Part shown: one piece after another, positions 44,140 to 54,703 of the stretch
Position numbering within the stretch: position 1 is the stretch's first letter
Layout of the letters: the number at the start of each line of letters is the position of its first letter
Source: Xenopus tropicalis
Lineage: Eukaryota; Chordata; Amphibia; Anura; Pipidae
Length of the DNA: 64,000 nucleotides
Reading direction: 5' to 3'
Assembly: GCF_000004195.4 (NCBI RefSeq)
Contig: NC_030678.2
Span: 65,281,378 to 65,345,377, forward strand
The notes under the pieces: generated by a model
The model's input: only the letters and a program-made list of their open reading frames with translations
What the model was told of the DNA's origin: nothing
Databases searched by the model: none
Position numbers and translations under genes: made by a program

Positions 44140-45216
44140 TTATAAGTTCAGTCGTTGGGGTGGCTTCACCATTCGACCACATCTTGTTGTTTTGATGTTC
44201 CTGTTCTGTGGTGATGCTCCTGCATCAGTATTTGATGACTCTGATGAAGGAACTTGCGAACTATGTTGCAGTTCAGGCTGCTTCATTGGTGTACTTTCAC
44301 TCTCCTCCAAATCATCATCTAAACTGTTTGTAGACAGCGGTGCACGTTTTTTGATCAAATGTCTATGGTTCCTTCTGTATACACCACCATCATCAGTTTC
44401 TACCAGGTATGATCTTGGGGTTTGTAATTTAGAAGTCACATGTCCTGGTTGCCACTTTCCTCCAGGCTTTTGCATCATAACCTGATCTCCCTCCTGTAGA
44501 ACAGATAATGGCCTGGCACCTCTGTTGTAGTATCTGGATTGTCTTTGTTGTTTATTCTGCAGTCTTGTTCTCATCAGAGCTGATGGTATAATCTGTGGTA
44601 GTAATTGTTTGTGTGTCATGGGTAGTGTGGAGCGCAGACGGCGGCTCATGAGCAGTTGAGCTGGTGACCCAATTCCATCTATTGGTGTGTTTCTGTATTC
44701 CAGTATGGCGATGTAGGGATCCCCACCACTTTGTTTTGCCTTTGAGAGCAGATGCTTAACAGTTTGAACTGTTTTTTCAATCTGTCCATTTGATTGTGGA
44801 TAGTTTGGACTAGAAGTTGTGTGCTGAAAGTCATAGGCTTTAGTGAACTCTGCTGATGCAAACTGAGTGCCATTATCTGACACAAATTCATCTGGAATTC
44901 CATGTCTGGCAAATATTGCTTTTAGTTTTTCTATGACATTAGAAGAAGAAGTGTTTTTCAAACATTCTAGTTCAAAGAATCGACTGTAATAGTCCACCAC
45001 AAGAATGTAGTTTACATTGTCTAACACAAACAGATCTGAAGCCACTTTTTGCCATGGTCTTGATGGTACACTATGTGGAATCATTGATTCTTTGTGATTT
45101 GCTGCACGATATTGTAAACAAAGAGGGCATGTGAGTGCAATTTTATCTATTTGTGCATTCATACCTGGCCAGTAGAATATGTCCCGTGCTCTGTTTTTAC
45201 ATTTTTCAGCTCCCAT
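44140..45216 (-). CDS. Gypsy integrase segment
   Basis: The ORF opens inside the HHCC zinc-binding domain (TCPLCLQY, C30 and C33). The catalytic core has Asp near 61 (VASDLFVLD), Asp 114 (SDNGTQF) and Glu 147 (YPQSNGQIEK). Only 32 residues separate the last two, not the usual 35, which suggests a small in-frame deletion. A C-terminal module with PGGKWQPGHV and YRRNHRHL matches the Gypsy integrase C-terminus. The N-terminal His residues lie across the frame break. Confidence 0.88.
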   Translation of the reverse strand: MGAEKCKNRARDIFYWPGMNAQIDKIALTCPLCLQYRAANHKESMIPHSVPSRPWQKVASDLFVLDNVNYILVVDYYSRFFELECLKNTSSSNVIEKLKAIFARHGIPDEFVSDNGTQFASAEFTKAYDFQHTTSSPNYPQSNGQIEKTVQTVKHLLSKAKQSGGDPYIAILEYRNTPIDGIGSPAQLLMSRRLRSTLPMTHKQLLPQIIPSALMRTRLQNKQQRQSRYYNRGARPLSVLQEGDQVMMQKPGGKWQPGHVTSKLQTPRSYLVETDDGGVYRRNHRHLIKKRAPLSTNSLDDDLEESESTPMKQPELQHSSQVPSSESSNTDAGASPQNRNIKTTRCGRMVKPPQRLNL

Positions 45217-46529
45217 GTGTCCTTGATGTCCTTGACCAACCTGTCACCTTTGCAGATGATGTTGTCCATAAGAACCAGTTCTTCACGAAAATTCCAAAAC
45301 TCTGCTGCTGCTGCTGGAGGACAGGCATGTTTTGACCTTGGCCATCCATTTAATATGACTTTTCTCACTGCTGCTAGTTGCGGGTCCTCTGCAGTTGCAC
45401 TTTTGAGCTGTTTCATTTTGTGGTCTGAAATGGGAAGGCTTGACATAACTAAATGTACTTGTGTTTCAAATATCTCTTCTGTAGTACTTTTTTCTGGAAG
45501 GGGCAATCTGCTTAGGGTATCTGCAACAGGAATCATGCTTCCTGGTTTGTATATCACTTGAATGTTATATTTTTGCAGACGCAACATCATCCTTTGTAGC
45601 CTGGCTGGGGCAGATGCAAGGCTCTTTTTCATGATTATTTCCAAGGGCTTGTGATCTGATTCTACAGTCACTTTCCGGCCATAGATATACTGATGAAAAC
45701 GTTCACATCCAAATACAATTGCATACATCTCCTTTTCTATTTGGGCATAATTCACTTCTGTGTCTGTGAGTGACTTGGATGCATACACAACAGGTTTCCC
45801 TTCCTGCAGCAATACTGCTCCAAGGCTTTGTTTGGATGCATCCACTTGTATTGTTACCTCCTTTTTTGTATCATAATATGTTAAAGTTCCAGCATTGGAA
45901 ATCACCTGTTTCATTTTGTTAAATGTCTCATTCTGCTGAGATCCCCATTGGAAATCAAAATGTTTCTTCAAGAGTTCTCTTAGGGGTGACAGAATATTAG
46001 CAAGATGTGGAATGAATTTTGCCAGGTAATTAGCCAGTCCTAAAACTGTTTCAAGCTCTGACCTACTGTCAGGTGGTCTCATATTAGCTATTGCTGTGAT
46101 TTTGTCTGGATCAGGTTTTAGGCCCTCTGCTGACAGAATATGTCCAAAGTATTTGACTTCCCCTTTTCTCAGGGTACATTTGTCCGTATTGAATTTAACT
46201 CCTTTTTCCCTGGACCTCTGAAGCATGGCTTTTAAGTTTGAATCATGTTCTTCCACAGTTTTACCACAAACCAGAAGGTCATCCACATAAGCAGCAACAC
46301 CCTGAAGACCTGTATATGTTTCATCAACTTTTCTTTGGAAAACTTCCTGAGCTGAGTGAATACCAAAGGGAAGACGTGTAAAGCGGTACCTTCCTTGTGG
46401 TGTGTTAAATGTTGTTAACATTGAACTATCCTGGTCTAGTTTTATTTGCCAATACCCTGACCTGGCATCTAGGACACTGAAATACTTTGCTCCTGCTAGT
46501 CTGCTAGTAATGTCTTCCAGGGTAGGCAT
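45159..46529 (-). CDS. Gypsy reverse transcriptase and RNase H segment
   Basis: RT motifs in order: FSVLDARSGYWQI (motif A), RLPFG and the catalytic YVDD (81-84). RNase H follows with QVDASKQSLGAVL, EKEMYAI and SDHKPLE. This tethered RNase H arrangement is typical of Ty3/Gypsy. It is in frame with the gag-protease ORF but cut off from it by the TGA at 46542. At the other end the frame runs into a shifted reading near 45220, where the integrase zinc-binding region should begin. Confidence 0.9.
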   Translation of the reverse strand: MPTLEDITSRLAGAKYFSVLDARSGYWQIKLDQDSSMLTTFNTPQGRYRFTRLPFGIHSAQEVFQRKVDETYTGLQGVAAYVDDLLVCGKTVEEHDSNLKAMLQRSREKGVKFNTDKCTLRKGEVKYFGHILSAEGLKPDPDKITAIANMRPPDSRSELETVLGLANYLAKFIPHLANILSPLRELLKKHFDFQWGSQQNETFNKMKQVISNAGTLTYYDTKKEVTIQVDASKQSLGAVLLQEGKPVVYASKSLTDTEVNYAQIEKEMYAIVFGCERFHQYIYGRKVTVESDHKPLEIIMKKSLASAPARLQRMMLRLQKYNIQVIYKPGSMIPVADTLSRLPLPEKSTTEEIFETQVHLVMSSLPISDHKMKQLKSATAEDPQLAAVRKVILNGWPRSKHACPPAAAAEFWNFREELVLMDNIICKGDRLVKDIKDTWELKNVKTEHGTYSTGQV

Positions 46530-46541
46530 TTGATAGTGCTC

Positions 46542-48050
46542 TCATTTTACTGCTTTATTTAGGTCTCGGGGGTCTAGACAAATCCGTAGTTCTCCTGTGC
46601 GAGGTTTTTCTACTATGACCATTGAATTTACCCATTCAGTGGACTCATCAACTTCAATAATGACACCCAGTTTTTCCATTCTGTCGATCTCTTTGGAAAG
46701 TCTTTCCCTTAGGGCCACTGGGACTCTGCGAGGAGCATGTATAGTTGGACTGATTGTTTTATCCACCTGAATTTTGTACTCTCCTGGAAAATGTCCCAGT
46801 CCATGAAAGACATCTTTGTATTCATTAAGAATATCACCACAATTTTTATCAGGTGTTCCAGTATTATGTGAATCTACCACAGACAGTACCAACTGAATTA
46901 GCTTTAAATCTAGACAGGCCCTGAGTCCCAAAACAGGATTAGCCATAGTCTTGACAATGTAAAATTGCAGCTTCTGTTTATTACCTTTATAGGTACAGTC
47001 CAAATTGCAAATACCTTTCACATCTAGTTGTTCTCCACCATATCCATACAGCTTGCGATTGGTGTCTCTGAGTGGTTCTGAAAACCTTTTCTGCTGAAAT
47101 ATATGTAAAGGTATCACATTTACTTGTGCACCTGTATCCAGTTTAAATTTTACCAGTGAACGTTTGCTTCCCACTTCTATTTCAGTGAAAACCTGGTCAG
47201 GATGATCTTTTGCAATTGCACTTATGAATGCGGATTGGCTGGTTGTAGTTACCATTTCTATGGATAGATCACATGAATCCTCATTTGAAATAACATCAAT
47301 GTCCTGCACATCCTGTGTTTTACACATTCTGGCAAAGTGATTGCTCTTTTTACATTTATGGCATATCTGGCCTTTGGCAGGGCAGTTTTGCACTGTGTGT
47401 GATCTTCCACATCTGCTACATTTTTGTGGGTTTTTTTCTGCACTTTTATTTATTTGTGACTGTTTGTAGGTAGTGGGAGTTTTGCTCACATTATGTACTT
47501 TATCTGAGGCTGCCATTACTTTTAGTTGTGTCTGTGCTGCCTCATATGACCTTGCAATATCAATTGCTTTGCTTAGGTTGAGATCAGCACCTTGATTTAT
47601 TAATTTCTCTTGTAGTTTTGGAGAGCTTGTGCCAAATACAATCCTGTCACGAATCATTTCATCAGCATCAGTGAATGCACAGTCCCTGGATAGCAATTTC
47701 AGATCTGTGACAAATTGTCCCACAGGCTCATTTGCACCTTGTACCCTTTTATAGAATTTATATCTTGCAAAGATTGGGTTTGCTTTTGGGGTCACATAAT
47801 CACTATATCTTTTATAATAAGCGCTGAGCTGCTTGCTCTCCTCTGCAGACATATCTCCCCATGAGTTGTATATGTCCCTTCCTTTCTCTCCAGTCCACAA
47901 CAACAAATAACAGCATTTGTCTTCCTCTTCTTTTGCCTTGAGAGGACCCTTAAATATTAGTTCTGCATGCTGTTTAAACCTTTTCCATTCCTCTGAGAGA
48001 TTAATGCTGTCCCAGTCCATGCTGGGTGGCTGCATACCTGTAAACTCCAT
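46542..48050 (-). CDS. Gypsy Gag-protease (with start of RT), 502 aa
   Basis: Residues 1-180 form a retrotransposon Gag capsid-like region. Two CCHC zinc knuckles follow: CSRCGRSHTVQNC (211-223) and CHKCKKSNHFARMC (230-243). An aspartic protease with the active-site DTGA at 305-308 comes next, then the first RT block (about 440-502), ending in RICLDPRDLNKAVK. Gag and Pol are in a single frame. Translation halts at TGA 46542-46544 inside RT, and the next ORF continues in the same frame four codons later. The break is therefore a single nonsense codon and not a programmed site. Confidence 0.9.
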   Translation of the reverse strand: MEFTGMQPPSMDWDSINLSEEWKRFKQHAELIFKGPLKAKEEEDKCCYLLLWTGEKGRDIYNSWGDMSAEESKQLSAYYKRYSDYVTPKANPIFARYKFYKRVQGANEPVGQFVTDLKLLSRDCAFTDADEMIRDRIVFGTSSPKLQEKLINQGADLNLSKAIDIARSYEAAQTQLKVMAASDKVHNVSKTPTTYKQSQINKSAEKNPQKCSRCGRSHTVQNCPAKGQICHKCKKSNHFARMCKTQDVQDIDVISNEDSCDLSIEMVTTTSQSAFISAIAKDHPDQVFTEIEVGSKRSLVKFKLDTGAQVNVIPLHIFQQKRFSEPLRDTNRKLYGYGGEQLDVKGICNLDCTYKGNKQKLQFYIVKTMANPVLGLRACLDLKLIQLVLSVVDSHNTGTPDKNCGDILNEYKDVFHGLGHFPGEYKIQVDKTISPTIHAPRRVPVALRERLSKEIDRMEKLGVIIEVDESTEWVNSMVIVEKPRTGELRICLDPRDLNKAVK

Positions 48051-48105
48051 GCTTTTCCTTATTGCAGTCTTCTCTCTGTGTGCTCAGTGCTGTGGCCTGT
48101 AAAAT

Positions 48106-48123
48106 CACCAGCTTCTGACACCA
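48106..48123 (-). other. Primer-binding site of the Gypsy element
   Basis: Directly after the 5' LTR the minus strand reads TGGTGTCAGAAGCTGGTG. A TGG at the first position after the LTR is the expected complement of a tRNA CCA end. The tRNA was not identified. Confidence 0.65.
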
Positions 48124-48311
48124 TGTAGTGTTTCTGACTGTGGAGTAACAAAGACACAGGACACACTCTTGCTGTTAGGGATCTGTATTACTCTCAGGCT
48201 GCACATTTTTAGATGGCTACTGAACCTCCCCTCACCAACAAATTACATTCTTTAATGCATCAAGCATTATCATGTTATAGCGACATCTAGTGTGCACCAC
48301 ATTATATTACA
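48124..48311 (-). repeat. 5' LTR of the Gypsy element
   Basis: 188 bp, nearly identical to the left LTR. The coding region is on the minus strand, so this is the upstream, promoter-bearing copy. Confidence 0.92.
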
Positions 48312-49159
48312 GGGGGGAGTGGGAGGGATTAAACAAAGGGTGGAGTTAAATTAAGTACTATTAAAAAGAGTCCAAATAAAAAGTTAATGTTTTATCCAAC
48401 TGTTCTTTTCTAGTGTGGAGATAATCCCTTAAACATTTGAACAAATTGCAATCATGTGTACATATGTGAAATAGGAAAAAAGACCTTAAAATTATGCTAA
48501 TACCCTAATTTTACATTTATAATTAGGGTATATTTTTTCATAAACAATAACATTTCTCAGTTTCAATATTTGTTGCATTTGTACTATTTTCAATTAAATT
48601 ATAGGGTTTAAATGAGTTGCAAATCATTGCATTGTTTTTATTTACATTATAGAGGTGTCAACTATAGAATACAGACACAGGAAAATGGGAAACATGTTTT
48701 TTTCCCAAAACACATCAGTTAATAGTGCTTCTCCAGCAGAATCCTGCATTGAAATCGATTTTTTAAAAGCACAAACAAATTTTTTTCATATTTAATTTTG
48801 ACATTTCACATTGGGATAGTCATGTCCTGCGGCCCATTTCTCAGGCCATGTGCCTTGTGCTCTGATAAACTTCAGTTACTCTTTACTGCTGTGCTGCAAG
48901 TTGGAGTAATATCACCCCTCCCTTTTCTGCCAGCTAAAATAGACTATGGAAAGATTGCCCCCCGGTGCCATTAGCCTCAATTAGCTTGTACAGGTATAGT
49001 CTTATTGAAGACTAAACAATACTATTGGGTTTATTTAACATTTCAATGATTTTTAGTAGATTTAAGGTGTGGAGATTAAAATTACGGAAAGACCCCTTAT
49101 CTGGAAAACCCCAGGCCCTAGCTGGGTAACAGGTCCCATACCTGTACCCAACAGGAAAG
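48312..49159. other. Dispersed repeats right of the Gypsy element
   Basis: 48700-48945 matches the repeat at 9700-9905. 48990-49150 is half of an ACAGGTAT-type MITE (TACGGAAAGACCCCTTATC, CCCATACCTGTA). The rest is AT-rich and unassigned. Confidence 0.5.
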
Positions 49160-49725
49160 ACTGGTCAAAGCCTTAGAAAGAGAAATACATACCACCGCTT
49201 TACTAAAAAAACTGGACACACCAGTAGGGAACCATTTTAACAGCCCTCACCACTCCATAAACAATTTGAGAATCTTGGTCCTTAAGGGAAACTTTAAAAC
49301 AGAGAATGAAAGGAAGGTATGGGAGCACAAATTAATGAAAACTTTCAACTCACTGGAGAATGGACTGAACCTGGGCCTTGGATTTATGGCAAATTATATA
49401 GATTAAGAATCTGGAGAGACACTGGGCCAGTTAATCACATGGAATTCCTTTTACTTCACACTTAAGTAAATTACCCTAATTTATATCAAGCCACTTTGAT
49501 CCACATCCTGTACCTTATCTGTTTGTCCCTTGCAGGCCCCCTTTTATATGACTTTGTCAACATCTTCCACACAGATATTCCTTTTTTCTGGTTATTTGAT
49601 ATATGAGCTGAATGTTGTATATATCAGATCACAGCTTCATTGAAATCAGCTTGAAAAAGGAAACTAAAATGTTCTGAAAGCTTGCTATGATTATCTTAGT
49701 TAGCCAATAAAGGTGTCACCTTTAT
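49160..49725 (+). pseudogene. Penelope-like element: GIY-YIG endonuclease C-terminus and 3' tail
   Basis: An open stretch of about 65 codons ends at a stop near 49400. It reads TPVGNHFNSPHHSINNLRIL, then ERKVWEHKLMKTFNSLENGLN and GFMANYI. This is the C-terminal half of the GIY-YIG nuclease of Penelope-like (Neptune-type) elements. The nuclease Glu sits in the WEHKLM segment and a conserved Asn in the GLN segment. The RT and the GIY-YIG start are missing. The 3' tail contains TTCTGAAAGCTTGC and TTAGTTAGCCAATAAAGG, as at 12525-12640. Confidence 0.65.
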
Positions 49726-49842
49726 ATTTTTAATTTCAAAAGGGTTACCCTGTAAACATTTTGACTGGCTAGCATGGTACATCACCTTTTCCTGCATTTA
49801 CAGTAAAGAATATATAGATATATACACATAGATATACACAAA

Positions 49843-50384
49843 GGGGAACATTTACTAATCCACAAACGTTCCGAAAAGCGTCCAAATGCGTTTTTTTGTA
49901 ATGATCTGTATTTTGCGATTTTTTCGTATATTGTCGCGACTTTTTCGTAGCCGTTAAGACTTTTTCGTAAATTGTCGCGACTTTTTCGTAGCGTTACGAC
50001 TTGCGCGAATTGTCGCGACTTTTTCGTAGCCGCCGCGCCGAGTACGAAAGTTTCGGATTCATTCAAGCTTCAGTATCGTGACTTTCCTTGGGCCAGGTTG
50101 GAGCTGCAGAGTGCCATTGAGTCCTATGGGAGGCTTCCAAAATCATGCAAAGTCTGAAAGTTTTGCCCGCCGTTTACGAGCGCTCAATACGAAAAAGTCA
50201 CAACAATATACGAGCAAATCGTAACGGCTACTAAAAAGTCGCGACAATTTGTGCAAGTCATAACGGCTACGAAAAAGTCGTAACGGTGACGAAAAAAATC
50301 GCAAAAAATACTAAAAAGTCGCAAAATGTTAGTTTCCAATCCAAATTTTTCCCATTCAGATTCGTGGATTAGTAAATGTGCCCC
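49843..50384. mobile_element. 542-bp hairpin MITE with CpG-rich stem
   Basis: GGGGAACATTTACTAATCCAC at the left mirrors GTGGATTAGTAAATGTGCCCC at the right, with AAA on both sides. Each arm has repeated TCGCGACTTTTTCGTA units (or the mirrored TACGAAAAAGTCG). The loop around 50060-50150 holds AGCTGCAGAGTGCCATTGAG. Relatives lie at 30849-31134 and 63420-63718. Confidence 0.75.
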
Positions 50385-50529
50385 AAAGTATGCACTTGTA
50401 AATAATACATTTGTTGGTTCAAGAATAACATTTTAAATGGTAGAGTTAATTATTATTATTATTATATAAACAGTGTAATTTAGAAATAAAAATTACACCA
50501 TAAAAATCACAACAGAACCCCTTTAAATA

Positions 50530-50690
50530 GGACACTATGGGGCTGATTTATCGAAATGTGAGATTAAAGCGCATCACAGAAAATGTCACCCACTTTCTAT
50601 TCATTCCTATGGGATTTTTAGCAGCATATGTATCAATGGGTAAAAGTTAATGAAAGTTAATAAATACACTTCTATAAATGAATAAATAGA
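50530..50690. mobile_element. Half of a palindromic MITE
   Basis: GGGGCTGATTTATCGAAATG and TTCATTCCTATGGGATTTTT are the left arm of the family at 5496-5715. The right end is missing. Confidence 0.5.
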
Positions 50691-52319
50691 TAGCTACAGA
50701 AAGCAGCTAGTCAACACAACATTCCTACATGTAAACACTAATCACCCCTCCATAACTGTCCTGAGGGTGATACAAAAGTCACGCGCACTGGACCCAGTAT
50801 ATCCTAATATTAGACTATATTCAGAAAAGAAAGGTGATAATACATCATCTTGCATTGCAAAAAAACAGGCCTTGATTAGTCATAAGCACTTGTAATCGAA
50901 CTTTTTCCAGACTTCAAGAAATGGATCAGGTCCACTATCATTAAAATGAAAAGACATGCCTTGCCCATAGCAACAACTACTTATTTGTGTGCCACTGGTT
51001 CCATTCCCTTGCATAGGGATGGGGTGGGGGTTTAAGTACTAATTCCAATCAGTGGCACTCATATGGAGTGAGATGCATGACAGGCGCATGTCATCCTATG
51101 AAACTAGAACACAAAATGAACTACAGACAATTTCTTAATCAATTTCACAAATCATTTCTGACTGGCCAATTTGAATGCATTAATAATATTGATTCTGTCT
51201 TATTCCTAGGGTATGTCAGGGGTAGGTTTGGGTACAAATATCTTATAGTCTTTTCCCTCTGAACCACTGAGAAGTTATCAGTGCTTGAATGCTTTGTTTT
51301 TTCCATTTGTTTGTAGCAGGCTTTTTGCCAGAACACAAAGCTACATCAGCTACTTTATCATGACATGGGGAGGTTGCAATAGCGGTCCCCCTTTCCTTTA
51401 ACCCCCCCCTTTTCCACTTAGCCCGCAACACCAAACACAGACTTACATTTGTTTGGGTGGAAAGGCCGAAGCTTATTTTATTAAATAACATCACAGAACT
51501 GTAATCAATGTTTACTTACAATACACTTTTCACCAATTACATAAACATAACATTTAGCCACTGAAGGCTGCATTACAATTGTTACCATTAAGTAACCTTA
51601 AATTAACCTTAAACATTTGCAGGACCCTTTTAAGCCTGTGACTAGGCCTCCGCAACCAAACTTTCCCACCTCCTGTGCCTACTATGACTGTTTTCCCCCC
51701 AAAGCCTAGCCCCCAGGCCTGCCCCTCCAGAAAACACCTGTACCTTCATCTATTTATCCCCTTTTTGGCTCCCCCTAGGGCAGCCCCACCACGCCTAAAG
51801 CTGCGACTACTAACACCGATACCCCATTATTGCCTACCCCCAAAGTCCCTTACTCTAGGGCGGGCGGGCGGGAACGCTGTCCTCACTCTTCAGCTGCCAC
51901 GAGGTAGTGATCCCCCTTTCTTCCTGTCTCTTTTATTTATGCTGCCTCTCTCTCCTCCCACTTCTTCTTTCTGCACTACAATTCCCATCATCCAATCCAC
52001 TAACTTCCTGGGTTCCTATTCACCCCCACTGTCATGGCCTCGTGCCGCTCTACCTGTCCCAGGCTCGCTTTTCCAGGCTACTATCTTTCTTCTGGTATGC
52101 TATTTAGTAGTTTGTCCTTTTTTTACTCCTACAGGTTGATTTTCCAGGGACTGTTTTAACCAGTTTTAGGCTAATGCTTCATGGAGAGATTAGTTGCCTA
52201 TGATAAATATCTGCTATCGCGGATGATATATCGTCCAAATATCTCCGAAATGCGCGGCCAGGGCCGGAACTAGGGGTAGTGCCACTGGTTCCAGACCCTT
52301 CCCCCCTTCTGTGACTCCG
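50691..52319. other. Unassigned DNA, partly C-rich
   Basis: 51390-52130 is strikingly pyrimidine-rich on the plus strand, with CCCCCCC runs and a GGGCGGGCGGGCGGG at 51860-51874. A scrap of a hAT end (CAGGGCCGGAACTAGGGG) is at 52259-52276. The long plus-strand ORF at 51675-52139 is low complexity and not convincing. Confidence 0.4.
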
Positions 52320-52870
52320 CTAACCCCTGCCTCCATTTGTTTGCTGCTCAGTTTTCCAATTTTGTCAAATCGCTCTGCAAAGTGGCAGCATCCTGCATGG
52401 AACTTATAGTTTTGCAAAATTTAGTGTCGTCAGCAAAAATAGAAACAGTACTGTCTATGCCCACCTCTAGGTCATTAATAAACAAGTTAAAAAGCAAAGG
52501 ACCAAGGACTGACCCCTGCGGTACTCCACTAACCACACTGGTCCAATTAGAAAATGTTCCATTTACCACCACTCTTTGTAATCTATCCTTCAGCCAGTTC
52601 TCTATCCAATTACAAATATTATGTTCTAGGCCAATATTCCTAAATTCTATAATTAACCTTTTGTGAGGTACTGTATCTAAGCTTTAGCAAATTCCAAGTA
52701 GATGACACCAACTGCCATTCCAGCATCAAGGATCCTGCTTACCTCCTCATAAATGGAAACTAAATGAGTCTGGCAGGAGTCTGGCAAGATCTGGCAAGAT
52801 CTGTTATGCATAAAACCATGCTGGCACATGTTGTTCTGCAACAGTATATGATCAGGTCCAGAGAGTTGCA
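52320..52870 (-). pseudogene. CR1 reverse transcriptase fragment
   Basis: The text [38 protein letters not shown] and FADDTKFCKTISSMQDAATL spans RT from the GVPQG motif to the catalytic FADD. Upstream pieces (SCQ, IYEEVSRIL) follow at 52677-52880. The FADD part is open for 74 codons. Confidence 0.85.
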
Positions 52871-52990
52871 GGGAATTCAAAGCTGCAGCTGTTCTAGAAC
52901 AGTATATGACCAGGTGAAGGGAGTTGCAGGGAATACAAAGCTGCAGCTGTTTATAAGGTGCAGGGAGTTGTAGAGAAAAAAGTCACAGCT
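52842..52990. repeat. 58-bp tandem repeat, about 2.5 units
   Basis: CAGTATATGA(T/C)CAGG starts at 52842 and again at 52900. A third partial unit follows with GGTGCAGGGAGTTG. It lies at the 5' side of the CR1 fragment. Confidence 0.7.
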
Positions 52991-54298
52991 GTTATTCTGG
53001 AAATGTTTATTTATTGTATGGACCTTCTAAAAATTGTAAATAACCCCCACAAAATATAAAATGTTTTTTGGTAGATTGCTTTTTTTTCAATCATAGTTGT
53101 TGTTTGTTTAACCTTTTTCAGTTGTATGAGAGGAAAAACAAGAGCAGATGGGAGGAGGGGAAGAATGATCTAAGAGACAGAGGGAAACTATTGGGGGGGG
53201 GGGGGGGGGCGGTCGGGCAGGGAGAGTGCCAGCGAGGGTCGGGTCTGGTCCGCCGGGGCCCACCGGGGTTTTTCCTGCAACAGCGCAACAGCTTGCAAAA
53301 GGGTTGGGTAGAGCACAGTTTTCAAGCAGTTATGGACATATTTGAACCCAAAGGTATTAAAATAAAAGCACTTACTTCTATTTTACATGGTTTAGTTCAT
53401 TGTAAAAATTTATGGTATATGTCCCCTTTAATAGTTTGAATAGAGATGTTTTAGACTTTTTACATATGAACAGGGCTGCCACTTGCCTTGTTTTGACCTG
53501 GACAGAATTTATAGGGGCTGCTTAGGTTAAAACTGCCTGCCCAGTTATTCAAATAAGGAAATCCAGACAGCACTCTCTCTTGAATGACAAAGACAAGCGG
53601 TCCTTAATTGCCCATTATCAATATATAATCTATAGTTTGGCCATTTCCCTATGGGTCCAAACTGTAAAATATATCCTTTTAAACAGCACATTTCTACAGG
53701 TGGGGGGCCAATTATGTTGTAACCACAAAATTCATACAGATAAACACAAGAGGTCCTTCATATAGGAGAGTAAGACATTTTTGCATTTACCCCTTAAAAC
53801 AAAACAGGGTTTGTTTTCCATATAATGCTTAATCTTAGGACTATGACTAATTGCCCTTGGATGCCACAAAATGCGTAAGGCTATTAGCATGATTGTTTAA
53901 AGATACTGAAATACACCTAACTTCATTATACAATAATAAATGCATCCAGTGTTCTACCTACTGTGGTCCAGATTAGGGCCAGCTTGTTTCCCTATTGAGT
54001 ATTTATTCCCCCTTTCTGAAAGTCTGGGACATATTCACTCAGACCCACCATCACCAGAGGTAAGCATATACTCTGCTCCACACCATATTGAATCATACTG
54101 TGGAAAACAGAAAGGTGTCAATGTTAGAGTTAATTTTTACTGCATATCCAATTTCTTTACTTCATCAGCTGAATGTACGGCAGTCAGTCAGGAAAGCCAC
54201 CAGCGCTTGCTCATTATTGTCACCTGGTAATTTCACTGAGTGACAAGAACTCTGCAATAGTAGCCCAAGTTCCTACTTCATGTTTCTCTGTTTCTAGC
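52991..54298. other. No gene recognised
   Basis: Apart from the poly-G run I see no ORF with a domain and no element ends. Confidence 0.5.
53193..53209. repeat. 17-nt poly-G run
   Basis: An uninterrupted G tract. It could form stacked G structures and is prone to sequencing error. Confidence 0.9.
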
Positions 54299-54703
54299 TT
54301 AAAGGAGAAGGAAAAGCCTAAGTCACTTGGGGTGCCAAAATGTTAGGCACCCCCAAGTGACTTTAATTGCTTACCTTGTACCCCGGGCTGGTGCCCCTAT
54401 TAAAAGAGAACACCACCAGCCCGGGGTAGCAGCGAGCGCTTCCTCCTTCTGCATTGGCTTGCGCATGCGCATTAGAGTGAAAAATCTAACTTTAACAACA
54501 AAGTCAGCTTTTCACTCTAATGTGCATGTGCTGGCCCAGGGATTTCGCTGCAGAAGAAAGCACTCGCTACAGGTACTCCGGACTGGTGCAGTTTTCTCCT
54601 AACAGGGGCAACATCCCTGGGTACAAGGTAAGCAATTAAAGTCACTTGGGGATGCCTAACATTTTGGCACCCCCAAGTGACTTAGCCTTTCCTTCTCCTT
54701 TAA
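54299..54703. mobile_element. T2-like MITE with compound palindromes, copy 2
   Basis: TTAAAGGAGAAGGAAAAGCC mirrors GCCTTTCCTTCTCCTTTAA, with TTAA at both ends. Internal GCACCCCCAAGTGACTT blocks occur on both sides. Same family and layout as 17820-18259. Confidence 0.8.

Larger units (their letters stand above)
43891..48311 (-). mobile_element. Complete Ty3/Gypsy retrotransposon, 4.4 kb
   Basis: Two 188-bp LTRs bracket gag, protease, RT/RNase H and integrase in Gypsy order on the minus strand. G-runs abut both sides and may hold the target duplication (GGGGG). No envelope-like ORF lies between integrase and the 3' LTR. LTRs differ at only about 2 of 188 sites, so the insertion is young. The coding region nevertheless has one nonsense codon and one frame break. 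Confidence 0.93.

Noticed and set aside
44057..44485. 142-codon plus-strand ORF
   Set aside because: It is antisense to the Gypsy integrase.
46542..46544. Programmed readthrough at the Gypsy TGA
   Set aside because: It lies within the RT domain itself, not at a gag-pol border, so a nonsense mutation is the simpler reading.
51675..52139. Pro-rich 154-codon ORF as a gene
   Set aside because: The C-rich DNA gives Pro/Leu/Ser low complexity. No start context or domain is visible.
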